A stretch of DNA of 64,000 bases from Pseudomonas capsici. Lineage in GTDB: Bacteria; Pseudomonadota; Gammaproteobacteria; Pseudomonadales; Pseudomonadaceae. The DNA is taken from contig NZ_JAFGZD010000016.1 of the NCBI RefSeq assembly GCF_017165765.1, positions 1 through 64,000 of the forward strand, read 5' to 3'. The notes beneath the pieces were generated by a model that saw nothing but the letters and a program-made list of their open reading frames with translations, was not told the DNA's origin and did no database searches. Position 1 is the stretch's first letter; each line of letters starts with the position of its first letter. Below, piece after piece: positions 44,177 to 52,964 of the stretch. The position numbers and the translations under genes were made by a program.

Positions 44177-46195
44177 TCAAGGCGGCAGTATTGATACTCT
44201 GGCCGGGCTGTTCGGTGTCGCAATGGTCGCCACTGGTCGTGTTGCCACAAACACTTCAGTTGATTGACCTGGCTGAAGACGCCCGGCCGGTAACATTGTT
44301 ACAGCAAGTGTCCGTCCACCCGAACAGGACGCCAGAGAGAAATCCTGAGCCTTGCTGCTGTTGTTACGCACGACTCCGACAGCAATATCGAAGCCATCAC
44401 CACCAAACCATTGGCCTCGCGCAGGATCAATCGAAAACCCGTTCCCCACTCTACACAGATCCCCCAGACGCACACCAGACGGTGCCTCTTTAACATCACT
44501 GGGGATACGTCCCTTGACCAGATCGGCAAAAGCGTTGGAAATGGCTGCTTTCTTGCGGTCCCGACTGTTGGGCGAACCACTGAGGGCCAGCGCCTTGTCG
44601 AGTTGCGGGCGATTTTCTGTAGCGATGTAGCGCGCCGGATCTATCTGATCGCCAATCAGCCTTGGCGTGAGAATGAACAGACGTTCGCGTCGCGACACTT
44701 CCTGGCGCTTGGAGGTGAACAGCGATCCCAGAACAGGCAGATCTCCCAGCAGCGGAACCTTGTCGTGATGCTGGCCGGTTTCGTCGACATGAAACCCGCC
44801 AATCACCAGCGAGCGGTTTTCACTGATGACCGCCTGGGTGCTGACCGTACCACGCTTCACATCCGGAGTTTCACCGTCGCGAGAACGATCGAGCTGGCCG
44901 TCCTCGATATCGATGATCAACTGGAAACGACTGGGCTGCGCACCGGCAATGGTACGGGGGATGACTTGCAGGCTGGTCCCGGCGGTAACCGATTGCACAT
45001 TGGCGACCCGTTCACCGGTGGCAGTGATATAGGCGGTGCGGCTGAAATCGATCACGGCCGGCTGGTTTTCCAGGGTCAATACCGAAGGCCTGGCGATCAC
45101 CGATGCCACACCCTGCCCCTCCAGCGCCTGAATATCGGCAAAGAAGCGATCGAAGTCATTGATGGAAAGCGTGGCCGAACCACCGGTCAGGAGGGAACTG
45201 CCAAAGTTTACCGAGCCGGCACGTGCCGACCAGCGGGATTCCAGGGCGCTCAGTTGAGTACGATCGATGTCCAGAATGATTGCATCGATTTCCACCAGAT
45301 TGCTCGGCTGGTCCAGTTGCTGGATCAGTTGCTGATACATCTCGCGCTTTTCCGGCGTGTCGTAGATCAGTACCGCATTGTTGCGCACATCGGCGACCAC
45401 CTTGCGATTGCTTGAGGTCTTGCCAGGCTTTGGCTTGTCACGGGAAGCGGTGCGCTCTGTGGCCAGATTGATGATCTTGTTGCGGCCGATATCGGCCATG
45501 CCTTGCAAGGCCTGGATATTGGCCATCGGGTCCTGGGGTGAAGGCGGTACAACCTGTTTGCTTTCAAGCAGGCCGTCGAGCAGCGTCGCGACACCGGGAA
45601 TGGTGATGCTCTGCTCACGATAGTGGATATCGCGATCGGCCACGGCGGCGTAACGCAGGGAGAACATCATGACCTGCTGCTTTTCTTCAGGCTTGACCTT
45701 TTCCTTGCTGAAACCGCGAATCAGTTCGACATAGCGAACCGGACCACTGACCAGCACCACGCCTTCATCCGGCAGCTCACCCCAGCCGAAACGCTTGTCC
45801 AGCAGGCCGATATCGGTCAGCGCCTGCTTCAGGTCGGGGGCGGCATCGGAAGACACTTCCAGCCGTTGCGAGACTTGCCCCGACTGTGGGCTCACGTACA
45901 ACTTGCCGTTGTACAGGAACCATTGAAATTGATGTTCCAGGGCCATGCGATCCAGGAATTCCTGGGCATTGCCGGCGCGAATCTTTGCATCCACCACACC
46001 ACTGACACCATTCATCTCCAGGCCTACGCCATAGGAGCTGGCAAAATCCTTCAGCACGGTGCTCAAGGGCGTCTGGGATGCCTCGTAGGCATAAGCGGAC
46101 TGGCGCCACTCTTCAGGTACCGCAGCCATGGCCACCTCTGCCTGCATGCACAGCAGTGCAAGACAGCACAGTCGTTTCAAGCATTGCTTAAACAT
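44177..46195 (-). CDS. hrcC: HrcC (SctC), outer-membrane secretin
   Basis: A 672-residue secretin with a Sec signal peptide, N0/N1-N3 ring-building domains (to about residue 320) and the C-terminal secretin domain (ARPSVLTLENQPAVIDF, VIGGFHVDETGQHHDKVPLLGDLPVLGSLF, which is the classic secretin signature). It forms the outer-membrane channel of the injectisome. It overlaps hrpG by 8 bp. Confidence 0.96.
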   Translation of the reverse strand: MFKQCLKRLCCLALLCMQAEVAMAAVPEEWRQSAYAYEASQTPLSTVLKDFASSYGVGLEMNGVSGVVDAKIRAGNAQEFLDRMALEHQFQWFLYNGKLYVSPQSGQVSQRLEVSSDAAPDLKQALTDIGLLDKRFGWGELPDEGVVLVSGPVRYVELIRGFSKEKVKPEEKQQVMMFSLRYAAVADRDIHYREQSITIPGVATLLDGLLESKQVVPPSPQDPMANIQALQGMADIGRNKIINLATERTASRDKPKPGKTSSNRKVVADVRNNAVLIYDTPEKREMYQQLIQQLDQPSNLVEIDAIILDIDRTQLSALESRWSARAGSVNFGSSLLTGGSATLSINDFDRFFADIQALEGQGVASVIARPSVLTLENQPAVIDFSRTAYITATGERVANVQSVTAGTSLQVIPRTIAGAQPSRFQLIIDIEDGQLDRSRDGETPDVKRGTVSTQAVISENRSLVIGGFHVDETGQHHDKVPLLGDLPVLGSLFTSKRQEVSRRERLFILTPRLIGDQIDPARYIATENRPQLDKALALSGSPNSRDRKKAAISNAFADLVKGRIPSDVKEAPSGVRLGDLCRVGNGFSIDPARGQWFGGDGFDIAVGVVRNNSSKAQDFSLASCSGGRTLAVTMLPAGRLQPGQSTEVFVATRPVATIATPNSPARVSILPP

Positions 46196-46601
46196 AAGAG
46201 CCTCTCAGTGCCATAGGCCGCATGAATTGCCTTGGCGGGGTCACCTTCCTGGGTTCAAGCATCGATTCCCAGACATCGCGCTGGTTGACCAGGTCTTCGA
46301 TGTCATGGATGACCAATGCCGTACTCTGAAACTGCTGGTATTGCACAAGGCACAGGTGGCTGGTCTCGGGATCCAGTGCCAGCGCCCCGCGAAAGCGCCT
46401 GATGCTGGGTCCGGAAAGGCGCAATGCGGCTTCTAGCCCCGCATCGCCACCGCGCCATGCCGCGCTCAACGGCGCGAGATAAATCAGCCCTGCATTGCTG
46501 CGTTTAACGCTTAACGGCTGCTGATCGATTTGCAACAGCAACACAGGCTCGTTGCTGTCGAGCCAACGCTCGACAGCAACGATCAGATCAGCGGATTTCA
46601 T
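46188..46601 (-). CDS. hrpG: HrpG, HrpV-binding chaperone-like regulator
   Basis: A 137-residue protein with a chaperone-like (CesT/TIR type) composition. In P. syringae HrpG binds HrpV and so frees HrpS. I start at MKSADLIVA, which overlaps hrpF by 14 bp; an upstream start would add 12 unlikely residues. Assigned by order (hrpF-hrpG-hrcC), size and sequence style. Confidence 0.83.
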   Translation of the reverse strand: MKSADLIVAVERWLDSNEPVLLLQIDQQPLSVKRSNAGLIYLAPLSAAWRGGDAGLEAALRLSGPSIRRFRGALALDPETSHLCLVQYQQFQSTALVIHDIEDLVNQRDVWESMLEPRKVTPPRQFMRPMALRGSYV

Positions 46602-46809
46602 TGATGATGGCCTTGGCCAGGTTGTGCTTGACCACAATTTCCTGGTTCACAGCCCAGCTGGCAGTCGAAGACTGCCGGATAGCCGAGTTGAAGGCGTGCC
46701 AATCATCCGGAGAGAAGGCGTCCAGACTCAGTGCAGCCGAGTCCAGGTCCTTTTGGGTGTTTTCGAAGTTGTTGTCGAGACGGCGTCTGAGTGCATCGGA
46801 AGAAAGCAT
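46588..46809 (-). CDS. hrpF: HrpF, small T3SS component
   Basis: A 73-residue helical protein, the length of P. syringae HrpF (about 74). It begins at MLSSDALRR, 30 bp after the Hrp box, as the first gene of the hrpF-hrpG-hrcC-hrpT-hrpV operon. HrpF is a small structural or co-chaperone component required for secretion. Confidence 0.87.
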   Translation of the reverse strand: MLSSDALRRRLDNNFENTQKDLDSAALSLDAFSPDDWHAFNSAIRQSSTASWAVNQEIVVKHNLAKAIINEIR

Positions 46810-46839
46810 GGTGATACTCCTGGTTCGGGGACTCATGAC

Positions 46840-46867
46840 TGAGTGGAAAGCGCAGGAGTTTGGTTCC
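46840..46867 (-). promoter_or_regulatory. Hrp box of the hrpF operon
   Basis: On the minus strand GGAACC, a 15-base spacer, then CCACTCA. It fills the gap between the end of hrpE and the start of hrpF. Confidence 0.93.
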
Positions 46868-46879
46868 AGAAGATTCCGA

Positions 46880-47458
46880 TCAAGGCCAGACATGGCGCTG
46901 CAGGGCGTTCCAGCTCAGACTGAAATCTCCATGCTCGGTGCGCAGGCTGATGGCGTCGGGTTCAAGATTCGGATCACCGCGCAATGTCCAGCCCAGTTGC
47001 CCCTGCTCTTCCAGACTCTGGGCCAGCAGTGTTATCCGGTCGGGATGGCAATAGATCAGGGCCGATTCTTCGTTGGGGCTGGCCGAGGTCAGTTGCCGCA
47101 GGACTGAGCTGACTTTCTGGCCGTCCGACAATTCGCCCAGCACAAGCTGCAGCGCCTGCTGCACCAGATCTTCTGCCGCCTCGACGACCGTTGCCAGTGT
47201 CCGCTCCCGTTGCTCGCGCAGATCATCGAGCAATGACTGAGCCTGCTGCCAGACCTCGGCACGGGTTTGCTCTTCACAGCGCTGGCGCAGCGCCTCGGCC
47301 TCAGCTTCGGCAGTGTCGAGAATTTCCCGGGCCCGGGCACGAGCATCTTCCAGCAATTCTTCTGCCAGCAGACTCTGCTCAAGCACTTCCCGGCGCAGAA
47401 GCGGCTCGTTAACCGTGGAACGGTTACTGGTAAGCGTCAGACTGCGACTGGTCAACAT
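46880..47458 (-). CDS. hrpE: HrpE (SctL), ATPase stator
   Basis: A 192-residue protein of the SctL/FliH family. The N-terminal half is a long acidic coiled coil (EELLEDARARAREILDTAEAEAEAL) and the C-terminal half is the ATPase-binding domain. It regulates HrcN and joins it to the HrcQ ring. The start MLTSRSLTL overlaps hrpD by 35 bp; five further residues are possible upstream. Confidence 0.92.
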   Translation of the reverse strand: MLTSRSLTLTSNRSTVNEPLLRREVLEQSLLAEELLEDARARAREILDTAEAEAEALRQRCEEQTRAEVWQQAQSLLDDLREQRERTLATVVEAAEDLVQQALQLVLGELSDGQKVSSVLRQLTSASPNEESALIYCHPDRITLLAQSLEEQGQLGWTLRGDPNLEPDAISLRTEHGDFSLSWNALQRHVWP

Positions 47459-48047
47459 GCGGACTTCCCTCAATGCTGTTGCTCAAAACGTACCCACCCA
47501 CGGCCTGCCACAAGGCACACAATCTGGCTTTGGGGATGTCATCCAGTGACAGGCATTCGGCCTGACCCACCGCATCGCGAGCGAACCTGACCCGCAGTCG
47601 CTGCCAGAGCCGGTCACCGACCCACGCTTTCAAAAGGCCAAGGCCCGCAACTCGAGACTGCCGGGCATCCCAGTGTTCGGGCAGCCAGCGCCCGGGTTGC
47701 AAGGCCCTGCCCAGCCGCCGACACCAGAGCCAGGCCGGTTCGTCCAGGCTGTCGGGGCGCGGCATGCGACTGCCGGCACAAATGCCTGCACACAGTTCGA
47801 GCGCCAGCGCCCATTGCTCATCGTTCAGATCCAGCAAGGGCAACAACAGGGCATCGGGTGCAGGCGGAAGGGTCGACGTCATGCCCAGATAGCGGTCGAC
47901 CAATGTGTCGTCGACCTGCCCCAACAGCTTCAGGGTTGAAGCGTTCATGCCAGCCGAATCGTGCAGTTGCCAACTGTCATGGGCCTGACGCCAGCCCTGG
48001 GTCCACCAGCATACCCAGGCCAGCGCCTGCGGCTCGCTCACGTTCAT
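47424..48047 (-). CDS. hrpD: HrpD (SctK), sorting platform protein
   Basis: A 207-residue Trp- and Leu-rich cytoplasmic protein. Position between hrcJ and hrpE and length fit SctK, which links the HrcQ pods to the HrpQ ring. The start MNVSEPQAL overlaps the hrcJ stop (ATGA). Sequence conservation in this family is low, so synteny carries the call. Confidence 0.87.
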   Translation of the reverse strand: MNVSEPQALAWVCWWTQGWRQAHDSWQLHDSAGMNASTLKLLGQVDDTLVDRYLGMTSTLPPAPDALLLPLLDLNDEQWALALELCAGICAGSRMPRPDSLDEPAWLWCRRLGRALQPGRWLPEHWDARQSRVAGLGLLKAWVGDRLWQRLRVRFARDAVGQAECLSLDDIPKARLCALWQAVGGYVLSNSIEGSPHVDQSQSDAYQ

Positions 48048-48835
48048 TTCGGCGGTTCCGTCGCTACAGCAGGACCTGGTCGCGGCATGAAGCGCTGTCG
48101 CCATTGTGGATTGAGTGCCCACAGGCCAGCCAGCATCAGAGCGATTCCGAACGTACAGAGCACCGCCATCCACTGCCAGAACTCCATGCGCTCGCGCGTC
48201 ATGGTGAACGGCCCGAAACTGACCATCGGCACCGACTCCTGATAGCCCTGAGAAGGAACGAACACCACAGCCAGCTTTTTCTCGTCCGCATTGGCCATGC
48301 CCGGAATACTGCTGGCAACCATGCGCCGTATGCGCGGCAATATGCTGTCGGGTTCAAGATCATTGCGGTATTTGATGAACACCGCGGCCGAGGCCGGCTG
48401 AACCGGCTCCCCCGGCGCGATGCGTTCAGGCAGTACGACATGCACCCTGGCAACCACGACACCATCGATCTGCGACAGGGTCTGCTCCAGTTCCTGAGAC
48501 AGGGCATATATATAGCGCGCCCGCTCTTCCATGGGAGAGGAAATGACCCCCTCCTTGCGGAATACTTCCCCCAGCGTCGAGCGTGACCGGCGAGGCAGGC
48601 CTACGGCCTCCAGCACCCGCACGGCCCGGGAAATATCCTGCGTGGAAACCAGGACTGCAACGCCACCCTTGTCCAGGCGCTTTTGCGCGTCAATGTTTTT
48701 ACCCGCAAGCTCTGCCAACACTTCGTTGGCATCCTGCTCGGTCAGATCGCGATGCAGCTCCATACGGTCGCCGCAGCCAGCCATCATTAACGCCAAAAGC
48801 ATAAGGATGGCCAGCCTGATTGCTTTGGGGTGCAT
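48044..48835 (-). CDS. hrcJ: HrcJ (SctJ), inner-ring lipoprotein
   Basis: A 263-residue lipoprotein (lipobox MAGC, Cys21) of the YscJ/FliF family. Two ring-building domains flank the L-x-x-E segment (LSQELEQTLSQIDGVVVARVHVVLPE is highly typical) and there is a C-terminal transmembrane helix at about residues 225-245. It forms the inner-membrane ring with HrpQ. 11 bp downstream of hrpB. Confidence 0.96.
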   Translation of the reverse strand: MHPKAIRLAILMLLALMMAGCGDRMELHRDLTEQDANEVLAELAGKNIDAQKRLDKGGVAVLVSTQDISRAVRVLEAVGLPRRSRSTLGEVFRKEGVISSPMEERARYIYALSQELEQTLSQIDGVVVARVHVVLPERIAPGEPVQPASAAVFIKYRNDLEPDSILPRIRRMVASSIPGMANADEKKLAVVFVPSQGYQESVPMVSFGPFTMTRERMEFWQWMAVLCTFGIALMLAGLWALNPQWRQRFMPRPGPAVATEPPK

Positions 48836-48846
48836 AGTCGGGCCTT

Positions 48847-49215
48847 TTATTGCAGACTGGTCAGTTTTTCCACAGTCTGGGCTGCCTTGCTCACCAGCTT
48901 GGCGCTGAGCAGGCTTTCCAGATAAAAGGAAGACAGGGAACGGTTGGCATCCATCGCCATTTTCGGGTCACTTGAGCGAGCGGCTCGCTGCAGGTCCCGG
49001 TCAACCTTTTCCGACTCTTTCTGGTAAGCGGTCGATGCCTTGGAGATGGGCGATACCAGCATTTGCGAATCGCTGGCGGGCCTGGGATCTGCTGTGCGCA
49101 TGGCGGCATTGAACCAGGCAATGTCCGCCTCGGCAGGAGTGGGACCAGACGGTGGCGATGTCACCTCTGTCTCGAAGAGGCCAGAGTGATGAGTGGATAC
49201 GCGAGTAACTGCCAT
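48847..49215 (-). CDS. hrpB: HrpB (SctI), inner rod protein
   Basis: A 122-residue protein with a helical C-terminus (SFYLESLLSAKLVSKAAQTVEKLTSLQ), like SctI rod proteins that join the export gate to the pilus. Position between hrpZ and hrcJ matches HrpB of P. syringae (about 124 residues). Confidence 0.9.
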   Translation of the reverse strand: MAVTRVSTHHSGLFETEVTSPPSGPTPAEADIAWFNAAMRTADPRPASDSQMLVSPISKASTAYQKESEKVDRDLQRAARSSDPKMAMDANRSLSSFYLESLLSAKLVSKAAQTVEKLTSLQ

Positions 49216-49252
49216 GTTTGCTTTCTCCTGCCAAGACGAAGGTTTTTACAGA

Positions 49253-50224
49253 TCAACCGCGATAGTCGGTGACGCTTTGCTGAACGAGAACGGACAGAAC
49301 GTTGCCTGCCGCGATGCTCGCATCGGTCTTCAGGGTGTTGCCGGCGCCACCGTTCTGGAAGTTCTGCTCCGCATTGGGAAACAGACCGCCCAGCGAATTA
49401 CCTTGAGCGCTGTCCTTGATTTCGCCCTTGATCATGTTGATGGCTTTCTGGAACTGCTCGCTTTCAGCCTTGGACATGACGTTGTCACCCTCGGAGAGCT
49501 CACCCATCCAGTCCTTTGACTTGCCGTCCGGTTTTCCGAACTCTTCCGGATGCATGTCCATGAAGCGCGAGATCTCCTTGAGAACGTCTTTGTCCTCGAA
49601 GTTGAAGCTCATCTGGCCGCTTTTGGCATTCGGGGCAGTGTTGGGGGTCAGCAGGTTGTCGAGTTTTTCCTCGCCCAGGCTGCCCAGCAATGCGGCCAGC
49701 AGTTCCTGCAGACCACCACCGGAAGCTCCGTTACTGGCTGCAGGCGAACCGCCACAGCCCGACGATGAGCGGGGGGCAGTGTTGTTGCCGGCATTGAAAC
49801 CCGAATTGCCAGTGCCGAAACCCGAACCGCCCGAGACGTTCTGACCTTTGGAGCCACCGCTGAGGAATTCGTTGATCAGGCCTTCCAGTCCTTTGGTGAA
49901 GGACTCTTTCTCACTGCTGTTGAGGTACTTGTCTTCCGACAGCTCGTCGCGCCAGCCATTGACCTTGCCATTGGCGTCGTGCGGTTTTCCGAACTGGTCG
50001 GGATTGCGATCCATGTAGTCGGCAACCATACCGAGCAATGGATTATCGGTATCGCGAATGTTGGCGCCGCTGCCGGACTTTTCGAACATCGTATCGCCCA
50101 GCAATGAAGCGATCTTGCCAGCACTGCCGTTGGAGTCGGACTGCATGGCAGACATTTGCGTACTCGCGAAAGTACTCTGGAAAGTGGTGCCTTGTGCAGC
50201 GCCTATCGAAGAAGAAGGAATCAT
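49253..50224 (-). CDS. hrpZ: HrpZ/HrpN-type harpin with duplicated motif
   Basis: A 323-residue Gly/Ser/Asn-rich secreted harpin. The conserved harpin motif (DYMDRNPDQFGKP, then a DELSEDKYLNSSE-like tail) occurs at about residues 70-118 and again at about 216-265 (RFMDMHPEEFGKP, GELSEGDNVMSKAE). It contains one Cys (SSSGCGG), whereas harpins are classically cysteine-free. Harpins act at the plant membrane, aid translocation and elicit cell death. It lies between hrpA and hrpB. The motif sequence is closer to Erwinia HrpN than to P. syringae HrpZ in places. Confidence 0.9.
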   Translation of the reverse strand: MIPSSSIGAAQGTTFQSTFASTQMSAMQSDSNGSAGKIASLLGDTMFEKSGSGANIRDTDNPLLGMVADYMDRNPDQFGKPHDANGKVNGWRDELSEDKYLNSSEKESFTKGLEGLINEFLSGGSKGQNVSGGSGFGTGNSGFNAGNNTAPRSSSGCGGSPAASNGASGGGLQELLAALLGSLGEEKLDNLLTPNTAPNAKSGQMSFNFEDKDVLKEISRFMDMHPEEFGKPDGKSKDWMGELSEGDNVMSKAESEQFQKAINMIKGEIKDSAQGNSLGGLFPNAEQNFQNGGAGNTLKTDASIAAGNVLSVLVQQSVTDYRG

Positions 50225-50292
50225 GTGTTTACTCCCTGGAATCGAACAGGTTGAAGCCCTCCTGGCATGAACCAAGAGGGCGCGGCAACCAC

Positions 50293-50499
50293 TTAGTAGT
50301 TGATCGCCTTACCGGTTTGCTGAGCAGCGTTCTGCGCCTTGGTGGCAGAATCCTGGTAGGCGCTGGCGATACCGTTGATGGTATCTGTTTGCATTTTGTT
50401 CGATTGAGCTTCGGCGTTCATCATTGTGGTTGCAGCAGCAGTGGAGTCCATCAGGGTCATTGCGGACATCGAAGCGCCGAGGGAAGCAGTACCAGCCAT
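50293..50499 (-). CDS. hrpA: HrpA (SctF), Hrp pilus subunit
   Basis: A 68-residue Ala/Thr/Ser-rich pilin (MAGTASLGASMSAM...AINY), of the short, Erwinia-like length and not the about 113 residues of P. syringae. It is the first gene after the strong Hrp box, as for all Hrp1 pilins. It polymerises to the extracellular pilus that delivers effectors through the plant wall. Confidence 0.9.
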   Translation of the reverse strand: MAGTASLGASMSAMTLMDSTAAATTMMNAEAQSNKMQTDTINGIASAYQDSATKAQNAAQQTGKAINY

Positions 50500-50554
50500 A
50501 GTTATTACTCCTGATCATCGAGATGGTTTGGACACCGAATTGGTGTTCGAACAT

Positions 50555-50582
50555 TGAGTGGTCGATTTTCAGAAGCGGTTCC
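50555..50582 (-). promoter_or_regulatory. Hrp box of the hrpA-hrpE operon
   Basis: On the minus strand GGAACC, a 15-base spacer, then CCACTCA. It would drive hrpA-hrpZ-hrpB-hrcJ-hrpD-hrpE. Confidence 0.94.
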
Positions 50583-50616
50583 ATGCGAACGCATGAATGA
50601 GGAAATAAATAAGAAA

Positions 50617-51555
50617 CTACGGCTCCGGGGAGTTGATGCTGAGACTTTTCATGCGGTGATAAAGGGTGCGTCGGGGGATGCCCAGTTCACTGATCACGGA
50701 CTCGATACACTTGGGATGACGCGACAGACAATCCTGAATGAGAGCTTTTTCGAACTGGCGAAGATACCCCTTCAGATGAATATTACCTTCCAGGTTCGGA
50801 TCTTCGTCGGTGCCCAGCGGTGACATGCCCAATACAAACCGCTCTGCTGCGCATTTGAGTTCACGGATATTGCCGGGCCAGCGGTGGCTGAGCAGACGAT
50901 TGAGCACTGACGGATCGCGCTGGGGAATCGGTTGATGGTGCTTGTGAGCGGTTTCCATGACGAAACGCTCGAACAACGAAGGAAGATGGTCCAGACGTGA
51001 ACGCAGGGTAGGCAACTGGATCTTGATGACGTTCAGGCGAAAAAACAGATCGCGTCGAAACTTGCCCTCCTCTACCAGTTTTTCCAGCGGCGTCTGTGTC
51101 GCGACGATCACCCGCAGGTTCAGCGGCACGAAGCGCGTCGACCCCAGGCGCTCTATTCCGCGCATTTCCAGCACGCGCAGCAGCTTGGCCTGGAGCAACA
51201 GCGGCATGCTGTCGATTTCATCCAGATAGAGCGTCCCGTTGTGGGACGCTTCTATATAGCCTGCCCGCGACTTGGATGCGCCGGTGTATGCACCTGCCAT
51301 GACCCCGAAAAGCTCACTCTCGGCCAGTTGCTCGGGCACGGCGGCACAGTTGAGTGCGACCAGCGGACCTTCGCGACCCGACAGCTGGTGAATTCGGCGT
51401 GCCAGGGTGTCCTTGCCGGTGCCCGTCTCCCCCTCCAGCACCATGTCGACGTTGAGCGGAGCCGCCTTGCGGATAAACGACTGCAGCGTGCCAAAGATAT
51501 CGAGGACCTCATGCTCCATCTGCGAAGAGTCAGTATTCATAAAGCCCTCATCCAT
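50617..51555 (-). CDS. hrpS: HrpS, sigma-54 enhancer-binding activator
   Basis: A 312-residue AAA+ activator without an N-terminal receiver domain. Walker A GETGTGKD is at 42-49, the sigma-54 contact loop is GAYTGA (88-93), and the C-terminal helix-turn-helix is near residues 285-308 (SELGIPRRTLYHRM). It should activate hrpL. Only one activator is present; the region upstream contains no hrpR. AAGGAG lies just before the chosen ATG; an alternative Met five codons later is possible. Confidence 0.93.
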   Translation of the reverse strand: MDEGFMNTDSSQMEHEVLDIFGTLQSFIRKAAPLNVDMVLEGETGTGKDTLARRIHQLSGREGPLVALNCAAVPEQLAESELFGVMAGAYTGASKSRAGYIEASHNGTLYLDEIDSMPLLLQAKLLRVLEMRGIERLGSTRFVPLNLRVIVATQTPLEKLVEEGKFRRDLFFRLNVIKIQLPTLRSRLDHLPSLFERFVMETAHKHHQPIPQRDPSVLNRLLSHRWPGNIRELKCAAERFVLGMSPLGTDEDPNLEGNIHLKGYLRQFEKALIQDCLSRHPKCIESVISELGIPRRTLYHRMKSLSINSPEP

Positions 51556-52091
51556 CCATCTCCTTGCGATGATAAACACTTCCGCTGAATGTCAGGAATA
51601 CCCTCGCAGACGGATCTCGACACTCTGCCGACGACCGACACCGCGAAACGGGTACTTTAAATTAACGTCCAGCAATTATCTCGTTTTGATTTTCTATTAA
51701 AACCATTGATTTCTCGGTAAGGCACCGGATGACAGTCAACATGTAAAAAAGCAAGACGAAAGCATCATTGCCACGCAGCAGTTCTTCAACTTTGCAAGTC
51801 TTTTAAGAGCCCGGATTTTTATGGCAGGCAAAGTGCGTTCTTATTCGGTTTTCCGAACGCGTAATAAAACCGTCGTATATTTCTGGCACATGTTCCACCT
51901 TGATTCATATACATGTCCTGCAGTCTTTAACAAGTGCACGCAGAAGCGCCCTGTGACGCTCCGTGTACCAAAAGGAGCACAAGACCCTACATATTCCAAA
52001 AAAGAATTACAAGATTCCTTTATATTCTTTTTAACATCACCCATGAGCTGCAACACTCACCACAGAATCATCCATAAAGTGTTGAGAACTC
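51556..52091. other. AT-rich gap right of hrpS
   Basis: About 540 bp between divergent hrpS and the ABC binding-protein gene. No gene, and no trace of hrpR, is evident. It contains TTCGG-TTTT-CCGAA at 51844-51857 and should hold the promoters of both flanking genes. It marks the right end of the T3SS island. GC is low. Confidence 0.6.
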
Positions 52092-52898
52092 ATGAAAAAA
52101 TTGACTGCCATTACTGCTCTGTCCCTCGCCGTGCTTTCCGGTCTGGCCCACGCCGATCGCCTGGAAGACATCAAGAAGTCCGGTGTGCTGAGGGTCGCTG
52201 CTTTCGACAGCAATCCGCCGTTCGGTTTTGTAGATGCAAAAAGCAAGCAAATAGAGGGCCTGGATGTGGATTACGCCAAGGCCATCGCCGACAAGCTGGG
52301 CGTGAAGCTGCAATTGCAGCCTACAAACCCTGCAAACCGGGTACCGCTGCTGGTGGCCAACAAGGTCGATCTGGTTCTGGCCAACTTCACCATCACCCCG
52401 GAGCGGGCCGAGCAGGTGAACTTCAGCATCCCCTACTTTTCCTCGGGCCAGCAGTTCATCGTCAAGAAAGGCACGCTCAAGAATCAGGATGACCTGAACA
52501 AGTGGCGCGTAGGCGTCGACAAGGGCACCGTCAACGAAGGCGTGCTGCGCGAGAAATTCCCCGGTGCCAAAGTCATTGCCTACGATGATACGCCCTTTGC
52601 CTTCACCGCATTGCGCAACGGTAACGTGCAGGCCATCACTCAGGACGGTCCGAAACTGATCGGTCTGCTGGCCAACGTGCCGGACAAGGACAAATACGAA
52701 GTCCCGCCTTTCACCATCTCCAATGACCTGATCGGAGTCGGAATTCCGAAAGGCGAAACCGCACTGACCGAGTTCGTCAACCAGACGCTGGTGGAACTGG
52801 AGTCCAAGGGCCAGGCGCAGAAAATCTATGACACCTGGTTCGGCCCGAACACCCCGACACCTCTGGCTCGCCTGTTCAAGATCGGTGACAAGAGCTGA
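52092..52898 (+). CDS. Polar amino acid ABC transporter substrate-binding protein
   Basis: A 268-residue periplasmic protein with a Sec signal (MKKLTAITALSLAVLSGLAHA) and the SBP_bac_3 domain: SGVLRVAAFDSNPPFGFVD, then DLVLANFTITPERA and the C-terminal YDTWFG. It binds a polar amino acid or related amine. It precedes two permease genes. The hairpin directly downstream would raise its level above the permeases. Confidence 0.92.
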   Translation: MKKLTAITALSLAVLSGLAHADRLEDIKKSGVLRVAAFDSNPPFGFVDAKSKQIEGLDVDYAKAIADKLGVKLQLQPTNPANRVPLLVANKVDLVLANFTITPERAEQVNFSIPYFSSGQQFIVKKGTLKNQDDLNKWRVGVDKGTVNEGVLREKFPGAKVIAYDDTPFAFTALRNGNVQAITQDGPKLIGLLANVPDKDKYEVPPFTISNDLIGVGIPKGETALTEFVNQTLVELESKGQAQKIYDTWFGPNTPTPLARLFKIGDKS

Positions 52899-52920
52899 TC
52901 GCACTGACCCGCTTTTCAAC

Positions 52921-52952
52921 AGCCCGCTGCGGACAACCCGGCGGGCTCTTTC
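52921..52952 (+). terminator. Partial terminator between binding protein and permease
   Basis: A 7-bp stem AGCCCGC / GCGGGCT followed by CTTTC, 22 bp after the stop. Such attenuators between binding-protein and permease genes are common in ABC operons. Confidence 0.6.
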
Positions 52953-52964
52953 AATTCTGGATGG

